The notes: generated by a model not told the origin, from the letters alone. 64,000 nt of DNA from JBEPTX01 sp041691795 (GCA_041691795.1 JBEPTX010000001.1:1-64000); one strand, 5' to 3'. Positions 24,591 through 32,916 are shown, counted from the first letter of the stretch. Made by a program: numbers and translations.

Positions 24591-24617
24591 TTATTTGGCT
24601 GTACTGTTCAAGTTTAC

Positions 24618-24690
24618 TGTCATTGCGGACATGCGCTTATGACGCGCGCGCCTACTATTGATTTACGTTTCACGCAGCCGCCACATTTGC
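24618..24690 (-). other. tRNA-like leader upstream of tRNA-Leu(CAG)
   Basis: On the minus strand, GCAAATGTGGCGG (24690-24678) copies the first 13 bases of the downstream tRNA with two changes. An 18-base insert CTGCGTGAAACGTAAATC follows, then AATAGTAGGCGCGC, which matches the D-loop and D-stem of the same tRNA. A variable hairpin and ATGTCCGCAATGACA (24632-24618) end it. The element at 26541-26605 is a homologue: same insert and same end, but its tRNA-like parts match its own tRNA. Confidence 0.75.
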
Positions 24691-24747
24691 AAATCCCACC
24701 ATATACGCCTCAATAAGCATACGAGATGTGATGTAACTTTTCAAGAT

Positions 24748-26388
24748 CTAGTTAGTTGGCGAGTAGTTCGCAAATGCCGCCATATCATAATCATGACGCA
24801 GCGCAGCAACGAGTGATTTCAATTCAACAGGTTGTTTGACGCCAGGGTTGAGGATTCCGTGGGGGTCGAAGACGTCTTTGACTGCCGCATAGAGATCTAT
24901 AACATCATCGTCGAGTTCTTTGAATGCAAATGGTGCTTTCATACGACCCTCGGCGTTTTCACCGATCAGATGACCACTGTGGGCCGTGACCAAATTAGCG
25001 TAATCGGCCAGTAATTTGAATACTTTTTGCTTGTCACCAATTTTGTGCATTTCTAGGACTGGTCGAGCATGGAAGACACCTTCGAGCGCGTGACCGTACA
25101 GTGGTAGTTCGACGTGGTATTTCTTTGCCAAATGATCAACTGCTTGTGCGAAATCTTCGAATCGTTCAAGCGGCACATAGGCGCCGTCTAGCAGTGGTGG
25201 TGCCGACAAACCATCGCCACCTGGATTGACCGCAACCCATGAAACATCACGGACAGCTAGTAGTTCTAGCCTGGTTGGCTCATCTTCGGCGGCTTTGACA
25301 TATGCCTTACGGACCTCTAGTAGTTTGCGCGCCTTTTTCAACTTCTTCTTTTGCGCGCGATCATTCATGTCATCAAATACGAACAAGATAACGGCACCGA
25401 TCGGGTGTTTTTCGGTTGCTTCGGTGTAGAATGAATATTTTTTACCCCGAGCGATTGCGTTTTCGAACAACGCGGCGTCCATTACTTCCAAAACAGATGG
25501 GTCGAGCTTGTCCAGGTCATCAATCGCGTCACGAGCAGCATCGTATGTCTCGAAGGCGGCGATTGCCACTGTTTGTTTGTGGTTCAAGAATTCGGCTTTA
25601 AGTATGATCTCTGACACGATTCCAAGTGTTCCTTGGCTACCCAGAAACAGAGGTGCGAGATCGAACGAACCGTCCTTTTCCTTGACGCGTGCGATACCAC
25701 TATAACCTAGGTTATTACGAACACGTTCGTAAACTTTGTCATCAATCAATTTTTCGTTATCAGTAATCAAATTATCAATTTGGCGATAAATTTCGCCCTC
25801 GAATGTCTGCAAACCCTTTTTGCGGTTTAGGTCACGTTTGCTGACACGGCCCGTCTGCAAAACGTCCCCATTTGCCAGAACCACCTCGAGCTGATTCACC
25901 CAAGCATCTGTTGCGCCGTATTTGCCAGATAGTAGCCCACTGGCATTTTTGGCGATAGCACCACCTACGGTACTGTAGCTGGCCGATGATGGGTATGATG
26001 GCACCTGGAGGCCATGAAGTGCCAAAGCATCGTTCAGGGTCTTGAATGTGACCCCTGGTTGCAAGCGAATCAGGCGTTGTTTGGCATCAAGTTCGAAAAT
26101 TGTGTTCATGTGCGCCGTCGTGTTAACGATTACACCCTTACCGATAGCGCCACCAGTCTGGTCACTCCCACCACCCCTAGCGGTGATTGCCATTGTGTGG
26201 CCTTTTTCGGCGAGTTGCCATGAAAAACGGGCGATTTTGCGGATATCATTGGCCACGCGAGGATAGGCGACCATTTCGGGCATAAGAGTGAGCACACTGG
26301 CATCCGTTGAAAAGGCTCGGCGAGTCGCCTCGTCAGTCACTACTTCCCCCAGGATATGTTCGTTCAGGTACTGCGCAATTTTACTCAT
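24748..26388 (-). CDS. FAD-linked oxidase, GlcD/D-lactate dehydrogenase type
   Basis: A 546-residue flavoprotein that probably oxidises a 2-hydroxy acid such as D-lactate or glycolate. The FAD-binding PCMH domain is at about 40-240, with RGGGSDQTGGAIGKG and YSTVGGAIAKNASGLLSGKYG. The FAD-oxidase C-terminal domain follows, ending HGILNPGVKQP. The C-terminal iron-sulfur domain of some relatives is absent. I start it at the ATG at 26388 (MSKIAQYLNE), which has GAGGG before it; the longer frame crosses the promoter region. It stands alone between the tRNA-Leu loci, and the electron acceptor is unknown. Confidence 0.9.
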   Translation of the reverse strand: MSKIAQYLNEHILGEVVTDEATRRAFSTDASVLTLMPEMVAYPRVANDIRKIARFSWQLAEKGHTMAITARGGGSDQTGGAIGKGVIVNTTAHMNTIFELDAKQRLIRLQPGVTFKTLNDALALHGLQVPSYPSSASYSTVGGAIAKNASGLLSGKYGATDAWVNQLEVVLANGDVLQTGRVSKRDLNRKKGLQTFEGEIYRQIDNLITDNEKLIDDKVYERVRNNLGYSGIARVKEKDGSFDLAPLFLGSQGTLGIVSEIILKAEFLNHKQTVAIAAFETYDAARDAIDDLDKLDPSVLEVMDAALFENAIARGKKYSFYTEATEKHPIGAVILFVFDDMNDRAQKKKLKKARKLLEVRKAYVKAAEDEPTRLELLAVRDVSWVAVNPGGDGLSAPPLLDGAYVPLERFEDFAQAVDHLAKKYHVELPLYGHALEGVFHARPVLEMHKIGDKQKVFKLLADYANLVTAHSGHLIGENAEGRMKAPFAFKELDDDVIDLYAAVKDVFDPHGILNPGVKQPVELKSLVAALRHDYDMAAFANYSPTN

Positions 26389-26540
26389 TGTTCCCTCTCT
26401 GTCTGAACCATTGTTTTTATGATAGCACAAGCTGTATGATTTTTGCCAAGATCTTTCCAAGTTATCAGAGGTTTGGTATAGTAATAGATATGCGTAAGGG
26501 TGGCGTCTGATTAATAATCATAACCACTTAGCGTAAAGTA

Positions 26541-26605
26541 CGAGTGGTGGCTGCGTGAAACGTAAATTAATAGTAGACACGCAGCGTGTCATGTCCGCAA
26601 CGACA
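26541..26605 (+). other. tRNA-like leader upstream of tRNA-Leu(TAG)
   Basis: CGAGTGGTGG (26541-26550) is identical to bases 4-13 of the downstream tRNA. An 18-base insert CTGCGTGAAACGTAAATT follows, then AATAGTAGACACGC, matching the D-loop and D-stem (GTG/CAC) of this tRNA. GACAC/GTGTC can form a small hairpin, and ATGTCCGCAACGACA ends the element. The first 41 bases match the other leader at 35 positions. Most differences follow the differences between the two tRNAs. Confidence 0.75.
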
Positions 26606-26640
26606 CAAAACTACAAATAGGTCTACAGCCTATCACATAT

Positions 26641-26725
26641 GCGCGAGTGGTGGAATTGGTAGACACGCTAGCCTTAGGAGCTAGTGCCTTCGGGCGTGGA
26701 GGTTCAAGTCCTCTCTCGCGTACCA
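26641..26725 (+). tRNA. tRNA-Leu (anticodon TAG)
   Basis: A class II tRNA with encoded CCA. The acceptor GCGCGAG pairs with CTCGCGT (one G-U), the D-stem is GTG/CAC, and the anticodon arm CTAGC-CTTAGGA-GCTAG gives anticodon TAG. The variable arm is TGCCTTCGGGCG and the T-arm GAGG-TTCAAGT-CCTC. The leader and trailer carry altered tRNA-derived repeats, as at the CAG gene. Confidence 0.96.
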
Positions 26726-26765
26726 AGTTAAGAACCGGTCTTTATGGCCGGTTTTTAACTTGGTA
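26721..26765 (+). terminator. Palindrome at the 3' end of tRNA-Leu(TAG)
   Basis: TACCAAGTTAA (26721-26731) pairs with TTAACTTGGTA (26755-26765), and AACCGG with CCGGTT inside. It takes in the CCA of the tRNA. CTTGAACCTC at 26776-26785 extends the pairing to the T-arm (26699-26708). This is the same architecture as at 24441-24533, with different sequence. Confidence 0.7.
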
Positions 26766-26775
26766 TTTGAAAGTC

Positions 26776-27070
26776 CTTGAACCTCAACCCCTGGGCGCGG
26801 AGGTGAGAACTGCCTGTGGCAGTTCGCAAGGCGACGTCACGGATAGGCTGTGCCTATCCGCCTGACTCGCGGGGTCGCGGAACGTGACCAAGTCCTCTCT
26901 CCGTTTATCAAATATTTGCCAGAATGAACGGAGAAGCGGAGATTTCCTCAAGGAAATCGGAGCGATAGTCCTCGAACAAACTGTGTATTTTCTTTACTGG
27001 ACAAGCAGAAGATGGATTACTTCTTGAGAAATAATCCAGATAGTCCTCCCACTAGAGTGGATAGTGATTC
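26776..27070 (+). other. Hairpin-rich tRNA-derived trailer of tRNA-Leu(TAG)
   Basis: No gene is supported here. It holds an inverted T-arm (CTTGAACCTC), hairpins GAACTGCC/GGCAGTTC and GGATAGGC/GCCTATCC inside a GTCACG/CGTGAC stem, and a direct 12-base copy of the tRNA T-arm end (CAAGTCCTCTCT at 26889-26900, as at 26705-26716). Two units of the type AAGCxGA-hairpin-GATAGTCCTC follow (ends at 26973 and 27047). The last unit is homologous to 24314-24352 after the other tRNA-Leu (shared AAGATGGATTA and AATAATCCAG). Confidence 0.65.
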
Positions 27071-27145
27071 AATACCTATATTAGTTCACTTATAGCTCTT
27101 CGAAATGCATATTGAAATACAAAAATTTATCATTCTACAACACTA

Positions 27146-27174
27146 TTGTAGTTTTAGAAATTATATGCTATTAT
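27146..27174 (+). promoter_or_regulatory. Predicted promoter of the 27184 gene and sigma-factor cluster
   Basis: TTGTAG (27146-27151), a 17-base spacer and TATTAT (27169-27174). The ATG follows nine bases later. Confidence 0.6.
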
Positions 27175-27183
27175 TTTTCCAAT

Positions 27184-28104
27184 ATGTCGGGAACAGAGAA
27201 TTCACCCACCAGCTTTATCGAGCCCGCACTAGAACGTGCGCTTCGTATTGAACGTGCATCAATACATCTTGCAAGAGTCGTTGAACTTGAACTTACCGAT
27301 ATCTCTCTGACCGGTGAAGAAATTGACGAGCGGACAAAATCCGCTCTCCATAAGCTAGGTGGTGCATTCTTGCGACTATCCACGATGAGCATGAACCTTA
27401 CGAATAGTATTGCCGACAGCATCGGTAAATCACCTCTTTTGAGCGAGACGAGTAATGTACAGCCCCTACTACAACCAACTACCAAAGAATCGCAAGATAT
27501 AACTGTTCCAGATGTTATTCAACACGAATCGGTAACACCTACTCAAAGCCCTCAGCCAAGCCCGAAGCCTCACGTTAGTCGCCTTGACCAAGTACGACAC
27601 CGACCGACCGAACCATCCTCAGAAGAATCCACCAAACGTACACGTGAGAGGAAAAAACAAGAGGGTGAACTTTACCAGGCAATCATTACGACGGACAAAA
27701 CACCTCAACTTGAACTCCGCGAAGGCAGAGTCGCCAAAGAGGTAGTCATCACCTCAGATAATACGATTAACATTCGCGATCACGAAATTAGTCTTGAGAA
27801 TGATGAACTTTTCATATTTAACGGCTTTATGCTCTTAAGAAATGGGCTCATTACCGCAAAGGATATTCGTAGTCTTGGATTCCGACCAGATGCATCTGAT
27901 GCTTCAAGTGCAACAGCCTTTAGTAAAGCAGTTAATACTCTTTTGCCAGCCATCAACCAAGCGGCCGGGGTTGAACTGATCAAGAAATTAGGTGAGCGAC
28001 GCAACACAAAATATGCAGTTAATCCTGATCTAACACTCGTCGATAAGCGCGAAATCATTGTTTCGGAGTCTGATGACATTGCCGAAATTGTAAAAAAAAA
28101 CTAG
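27184..28104 (+). CDS. Unrecognised protein joined to the sigma-factor frame by a slippery site
   Basis: A 306-residue protein with no recognised family. The N-terminal 100 residues are helical, followed by a Pro/Ser/Thr/Lys-rich linker (about 100-175). A C-terminal domain (about 180-300) with FIFNGFMLLRNGLITAKDI and LGERRNTKYAVNPDL reads like a winged-helix fold of the type that ends in a short beta wing. I start it at 27184, where the promoter is close. The last sense codons are AAA AAA AAC, then TAG. The -1 frame stays open through this stop into the sigma factor, so this may be the N-terminal half of a 706-residue fused protein. Confidence 0.75.
   Translation: MSGTENSPTSFIEPALERALRIERASIHLARVVELELTDISLTGEEIDERTKSALHKLGGAFLRLSTMSMNLTNSIADSIGKSPLLSETSNVQPLLQPTTKESQDITVPDVIQHESVTPTQSPQPSPKPHVSRLDQVRHRPTEPSSEESTKRTRERKKQEGELYQAIITTDKTPQLELREGRVAKEVVITSDNTINIRDHEISLENDELFIFNGFMLLRNGLITAKDIRSLGFRPDASDASSATAFSKAVNTLLPAINQAAGVELIKKLGERRNTKYAVNPDLTLVDKREIIVSESDDIAEIVKKN
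28092..28104 (+). other. Candidate -1 frameshift site (A AAA AAC TAG)
   Basis: A run of nine A (28092-28100) followed by C. In the frame of the upstream gene the codons are AAA AAA AAC TAG, so the heptamer A AAA AAC lies directly before the stop. A -1 slip enters the frame that runs without a stop to 29303. A short stem AACAG-AAA-CTGTT (28106-28118) follows. Polymerase slippage on the A-run would have the same effect. Confidence 0.65.
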
Positions 28105-28286
28105 TAACAGAAACTGTTCATGAACCGGTCTGTTCCTCGCTAACTGACGCAACGCCTGGTAGTACACTAGATTTATATGACACTAGCCTTGATCAAGGAG
28201 AGACGCCGACAGCACAATGGCGTGATAGTGCAGTTTCAACAATAGCAAAAACCTACAAAAGTCATCCATCCGTTCAACGGATCATT

Positions 28287-29303
28287 TTGAACCAACGTCG
28301 TCATGCATCATCTGAGCGCCTTGCCACCCAACCAATACTTACAAGTTTTCTCAACGAAGCTGGGGATTTTGATTTACTCTCAAAAGAAGACGAGGCTGAG
28401 CTATTTCCTATCATTAACCGGGCGCTCGAACTATACCAGTCATTGCCTAATCTCAACAACCTTTCTTCTGATCAAGAAGCAATCCTAATGCGCGCTGCTG
28501 CCGCACAACAAGTTATATTCCTCACTAATCAACGGCTCGTCTTTAACCTTGCGAAACGACACTCTTATGGTGACGAAAATTGGCTCATGGACCTTACACA
28601 GCAAGGCATGCTAGGTCTCTCAAAATCTATTGCTCGATTCGATAGCACGACCGGTAATGCCTTTAGTACCTACGCCACCTGGTGGGTGCGACAAGAAATT
28701 ACTCGTTATATTGCTGACAAATCACGAACTATCCGTCTACCGGTTCATATGCATGAGAAATTTGTCAAAGCTACCTCAATCGTTAAGGGTATGAGCCTCA
28801 ATCTTAATCGCGAGCCAACTAAACAAGAGATCGAACAGGCAACAGGCCTAACGATCACTGAGTATAAGAAACTTATGCAGCACGGCAGCAACACTCCATA
28901 CTCATTAGATGGCCAAGTAAATAGTGATATCGACCTTGTACTAGGTGCGACTGTTGCCGATCCGAATGCAGATATCGACCGACATGTCGACCATATATCG
29001 GATATCGAAGAGCTACGACAACTCCTTATCACTTCCGACTTGTCCGACAGAGAGAAGTTCGTCGTCGGACTACGCTTTGAGCTCACAGGTGATTACTTTG
29101 ACGATCTTGTTATTTCCGTTGGCAATAGAACTGTAACTTACAAGGCCGCTAGTGCACTCATGAGTGATATTAATAGTACGACACTTGAATCAGTAGGTAA
29201 GCTCTTTGGCGTCAGTCGTGAGCGCATTCGACAGATCGAAAAGGAAGGCGTAAAAGGTTTGCAACGCGCACATCAATCTATCAAACGAGGACAACGATCA
29301 TGA
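28287..29303 (+). CDS. Sigma-70 family RNA polymerase sigma factor, divergent region 4
   Basis: The frame has regions 1.2, 2, 3 and 4 of a group 1/2-like sigma factor: NQRLVFNLAKRHSYGDENWLMD, then GLSKSIARFDSTTGNAFSTYATWWVRQEI (2.3-2.4), and LFGVSRERIRQIEKEGVKGL (4.2). About 30 extra residues split regions 4.1 and 4.2 (GDYFDDLVISVGNRTVTYKAA). The only start near the domain is a TTG at 28287 without a binding site. The same frame is open back to 28096 with coding-like sequence (TPTAQWRDSAVSTIAKTYK), which suggests expression by a frameshift from the 27184 gene. Its TGA overlaps the next ATG. Confidence 0.85.
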   Translation: MNQRRHASSERLATQPILTSFLNEAGDFDLLSKEDEAELFPIINRALELYQSLPNLNNLSSDQEAILMRAAAAQQVIFLTNQRLVFNLAKRHSYGDENWLMDLTQQGMLGLSKSIARFDSTTGNAFSTYATWWVRQEITRYIADKSRTIRLPVHMHEKFVKATSIVKGMSLNLNREPTKQEIEQATGLTITEYKKLMQHGSNTPYSLDGQVNSDIDLVLGATVADPNADIDRHVDHISDIEELRQLLITSDLSDREKFVVGLRFELTGDYFDDLVISVGNRTVTYKAASALMSDINSTTLESVGKLFGVSRERIRQIEKEGVKGLQRAHQSIKRGQRS

Positions 29304-30427
29304 GCGAGCATCTCGATCTTTATGCGATCACATTTGACGACCTTGATACGCATCCAGCCCCGCAACCACTCATCGTAAAATCCCCCCGAGAGGAGCCACC
29401 TCAACAACTCACGTCTCACGCTAATGAGCTCTATACTTTCAATTTTCTTCCTGTTGAAACCGAAATAGTGCTAGCTCAGCCCAAGCTCGACACGCCGTCA
29501 AACAACCACGAACTATCCACATCTACCCCATACAAAAATAATGTAGCCAGACGAGCTCTAAAGGAGATAGTCGTCTCACCAGAGATGACACGCCTTGCCG
29601 ATCAAGTCGTCCAGCAATCAATCGACATGTTAGATCAACACGTTATTTCCCTCACGACATTCAACCGTCTTGCATTCGAGGCCAAGGACGACGTTGCCAT
29701 GGGAGAACGTTGGGATCTTAAGAATGCCCTCAAGCAACATCCTTCACTTAACTATCTGGGAGACAACCAATTTGGGATACGAGATCGCCTAACAGCCGAC
29801 AACTACTGGCCCGGCGCAGTATCCGACGAACGACTTGATCTCACTACAATCGTCGACTCTACTGTCGCACTCATTGAATCATCAAAGATTCGCCATACAA
29901 CAACAGCAGGTCTGCTCGGTGCAGTTGCCTCTCAGGGAATCTGGCTAACGCCACAAGATACGGACAAGATTCTTGCACAACTTGTCACCCATCCACAACT
30001 ACGACCACTTGAGGATGGACGGTTCTCTATTCGTTCGAAGGAAATAACGAAACACGAGGAGAAACCTAGGAAGCATCGAGAGTCGATCTTGCGGCGTCAT
30101 GAGCTCCAGGCAATTGATAAGGCGTTTCATCATCAAAGACACCATGCACTAAATACAATCACAAAAAGGGCTAAAAAACGGCCCTATCAGCTCCTCACGC
30201 GTGCACCACGGATTCTTCATCCCTCAAAGGTTCATGAGCTTTCTGCCAGCCGCATCGAGAGGTTGTTCAGTCGCGCAAAAGCCAAGAATCAGTCAAATTT
30301 CCCGTTGCACGGTGGTCTTAGTAGTGGCAAAAAGAGGCATCAGCAAGGAAGATCACACGGTAAAAAGCTTAGTTTCGAGGAACATCTTGCACAAGCCGCA
30401 CAACAGCGTAAAAGTGTCCAACCATAG
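29300..30427 (+). CDS. Unrecognised protein with two winged-helix-like repeats
   Basis: A 375-residue protein whose ATG overlaps the sigma-factor stop (ATGA), so the two are translationally coupled and probably act together. Two segments look alike: HPSLNYLGDNQFGIRDRL (near 152-169) and HPQLRPLEDGRFSIRSKE (near 232-249). Each comes after helices and resembles the wing of small winged-helix domains such as HARE-HTH in RNA polymerase delta. The C-terminal third is strongly basic (His/Lys/Arg-rich). An RNA polymerase or DNA partner of the sigma factor is an inference, not a match. Confidence 0.7.
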   Translation: MSEHLDLYAITFDDLDTHPAPQPLIVKSPREEPPQQLTSHANELYTFNFLPVETEIVLAQPKLDTPSNNHELSTSTPYKNNVARRALKEIVVSPEMTRLADQVVQQSIDMLDQHVISLTTFNRLAFEAKDDVAMGERWDLKNALKQHPSLNYLGDNQFGIRDRLTADNYWPGAVSDERLDLTTIVDSTVALIESSKIRHTTTAGLLGAVASQGIWLTPQDTDKILAQLVTHPQLRPLEDGRFSIRSKEITKHEEKPRKHRESILRRHELQAIDKAFHHQRHHALNTITKRAKKRPYQLLTRAPRILHPSKVHELSASRIERLFSRAKAKNQSNFPLHGGLSSGKKRHQQGRSHGKKLSFEEHLAQAAQQRKSVQP

Positions 30428-30468
30428 GCACACTATTAATTTAGTTAAATTGTTGTATAATATAGTAT

Positions 30469-32898
30469 ATGGAACACGAGACATCATGGTCAGATAACGA
30501 AGAGACACTTGATCAGCTTACATTTAGTCCGACGACATTATCAGTACTTGGTGAAAAAGCGATAGTAACAGTTAATCTCAAAGAACCCGAGCCATCTATA
30601 CTCGAGCGTGTTCACGATAGCCATCCAAATATTGAAGTGAGGGGCTACCAAGTTGATTGTCTCGATGCGCTTGCACGCTCCCGCGAAGAAGAAAAATCAA
30701 CTGCACTCGTTCATATGGCAACCGGTCTCGGTAAGACAACCGTTGCTGCGGCTGATTCAATGCGGTATCTCGATGAACATCCGGAATCACGTATTCTCTT
30801 CCTTTGCCACCAAAAAGAAATTCTACGTCAGGCACGTCAACGTTTTGAAATGACCGCAACATCTCCTGACTACACTTTTGGTGAATATCATGGTGACGAG
30901 AAAACTACCTCCCCAACGACATGCCTCTTTGCATCATTCCAAACGATGCGCACTCACAAAACCACGTTCAGACCAGATGAGTTTGACTACATCATTGTCG
31001 ACGAAAGTCATCATGGTAAAGCGGCGACCTATGAGCCAACGCTTCAATACTTTCAACCACAGTTCTTACTGGGCATTACTGCAACCCCGAATCGCAACGA
31101 CCTAAAGGACATTCGCGATATCTTTGGTGACGAAATTTACTCCAAGTCGCTTGCAGAAGCCCTCGCGCAAAGCCTGCTTGCACTGCCCGATTACCGGGTA
31201 ATCATAGATGATGTAGACGAAAAGCTTGCCGAAACAAGCCAGAGTATCGCTGAGCTAAACCGTAGTTTTTTCTTGCCGAAACGAGACGAAGAAATTGCCC
31301 GAATTATTTCCGAGCACCTTACAGAGGTTGATCAGCCCCAAACAATTGTTTTCTGCCCCTCGATCGAGCACTCTTTGCGCATGCAATTGCTTCTTGATAA
31401 TGCCGAGGTTATCAATTCAAAGATGAAGTCGCGTGAACGTCAGGATATCCTTGATCGTTTTCGCAATGGTGAAACAGATACTGTGATTACCGTCGACCTG
31501 TTTAACGAAGGTATTGACATTGCGAGTGCGAATGCGATTGTATTCTTGCGATCCACACAGTCTGAAACGATCTTTTTGCAGCAACTTGGTCGGGGGTTAC
31601 GACGGACTGCCGACAAAGAGAGTGTACTGGTGCTTGATTTTGTTGCCAATTGTGATCGACTTATGATGATTGAGAATCTACTTCATAACATTGCCGCATA
31701 CCACCGTAGAACAGCTGGCAATTCTCGTCCCGACACCCCAAGACCGGATGACATTACTGACGATCTGTATGACCTTGATTTTGAGACTGTCACATCCGAC
31801 CAGGCGGTACTGTCCGAGCTCAATCTAGGCAGCTTTCGATTTACCGAAAGCATCCGCATGATTAGTGAGATTATCCAGCGGATCAAGCAGAAAGAGCTGG
31901 ACGGGAGTACGCTCCTGCCAGAACAAGCTATTACACACTACAAGAAGCTATCGAGAGCGCTGGGGCGACTTGCTATGATCGATGACATTATCGAGGACGC
32001 CGAAAGTGGTGGACCGGGTAGATCTAGGCTACTGAGCCATTTCAACAATAGCCTCCGTGAGTTGCGTGATGCAGCCGGTTACGGTTTCGACGCTGAACAT
32101 GCTGTTCACTACTACAAGGCACTGTCGGAACGACTTGGACATGCTGCAACGGAGGAAGATATTGCTGCTCAGGTCGGTGGTTTTGATCCCGGCTATTATG
32201 TACTCGTCAAACCATTCAACCGAAGCCTAGTTGCACTACGCGAGGCTGCCGGATATAAAGAAGAGAAGTATGGGCGTAGGGTTAACTGGCAAGACCTAAC
32301 GGAGGCTGAGGCAATTACCCTCTATCAAGATGCCTCCAGTGAACTTGGTCATCCTGCAACCCATTCGGAGCTCTCACAACTTGCGAAAGAAGGGCGTTAT
32401 CCAAGTTTCATCATACTTGGCAAGTTCAGTAATCAGTCTATAGAGCAGCTTCGTATGATGGCTGGACTCGCCAGCGAGGTGCGCAAAGATTGGTCGGATA
32501 TGACAAGAGCAGAGGCAATTTACTACTACAAGGAGCTTTCTGCGCAGGTTGGCAAGGCAGCAACGGTTGCGGATATTAACAATCAAAGCCAGAGTAATAA
32601 TGGACCAAGTCCCCAAGTACTCCTAAGGTACTTCGATGGTAAAAATGAAGAACTCAAGGCAGCGGCTGGCTTCCCTACTAGGCATAAGCCGGAAGACTGG
32701 CCGCCTGAGCGATGCGTTAGCTACATACAACAACTAGCTGAAGAGCTCAGTAGAACACCAACACTAGACGACGTTGAAGCTAGAAGCAAAGCAAAGACCG
32801 GCCCAAACCGTAATATGCTTACTCGTGATTTTAATAGTAGCTTTTCTGCTCTCAAAAAAAATGCTGGGCTATTGCCAGGAACGGACGATCAAAATTAA
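30469..32898 (+). CDS. SF2 DEAD/DEAH helicase with five homing-endonuclease-associated-type repeats
   Basis: An 809-residue protein. Helicase motifs are in order: Walker A ATGLGKT (84-90), DESHH (178-182), TATP (204-207), and QQLGRGLRR (371-379). This is the UvrB/ResIII-like type seen in YeeB and restriction-linked helicases. The C-terminal half has five tandem units (about 485-538, 542-596, 613-667, 681-735, 747-801). Each has a YYKxLSxxLGxxAT helix-turn-helix-like core and ends FxxSLxxLRxAAGY. They fit the pattern of homing endonuclease-associated repeats, which bind DNA. TATAAT lies seven bases before the ATG. No nuclease domain is visible. Confidence 0.88.
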   Translation: MEHETSWSDNEETLDQLTFSPTTLSVLGEKAIVTVNLKEPEPSILERVHDSHPNIEVRGYQVDCLDALARSREEEKSTALVHMATGLGKTTVAAADSMRYLDEHPESRILFLCHQKEILRQARQRFEMTATSPDYTFGEYHGDEKTTSPTTCLFASFQTMRTHKTTFRPDEFDYIIVDESHHGKAATYEPTLQYFQPQFLLGITATPNRNDLKDIRDIFGDEIYSKSLAEALAQSLLALPDYRVIIDDVDEKLAETSQSIAELNRSFFLPKRDEEIARIISEHLTEVDQPQTIVFCPSIEHSLRMQLLLDNAEVINSKMKSRERQDILDRFRNGETDTVITVDLFNEGIDIASANAIVFLRSTQSETIFLQQLGRGLRRTADKESVLVLDFVANCDRLMMIENLLHNIAAYHRRTAGNSRPDTPRPDDITDDLYDLDFETVTSDQAVLSELNLGSFRFTESIRMISEIIQRIKQKELDGSTLLPEQAITHYKKLSRALGRLAMIDDIIEDAESGGPGRSRLLSHFNNSLRELRDAAGYGFDAEHAVHYYKALSERLGHAATEEDIAAQVGGFDPGYYVLVKPFNRSLVALREAAGYKEEKYGRRVNWQDLTEAEAITLYQDASSELGHPATHSELSQLAKEGRYPSFIILGKFSNQSIEQLRMMAGLASEVRKDWSDMTRAEAIYYYKELSAQVGKAATVADINNQSQSNNGPSPQVLLRYFDGKNEELKAAAGFPTRHKPEDWPPERCVSYIQQLAEELSRTPTLDDVEARSKAKTGPNRNMLTRDFNSSFSALKKNAGLLPGTDDQN

Positions 32899-32916
32899 AT
32901 ATTAAAAATAGACGCT

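Noticed and set aside
26541..26640. Resemblance of the tRNA-Leu leader to tmRNA (AATAGTAG, GCAACGACACAAAACTAC)
   Set aside because: No tmRNA tag with stop or tRNA-Ala-like ends, and the downstream tRNA-Leu is a complete cloverleaf.
26726..27070. Group I intron in the tRNA-Leu trailer
   Set aside because: The ATAGTCC ends recall P7, but I could not build P3-P7 with a matching GACTA strand, and the tRNA is not interrupted.
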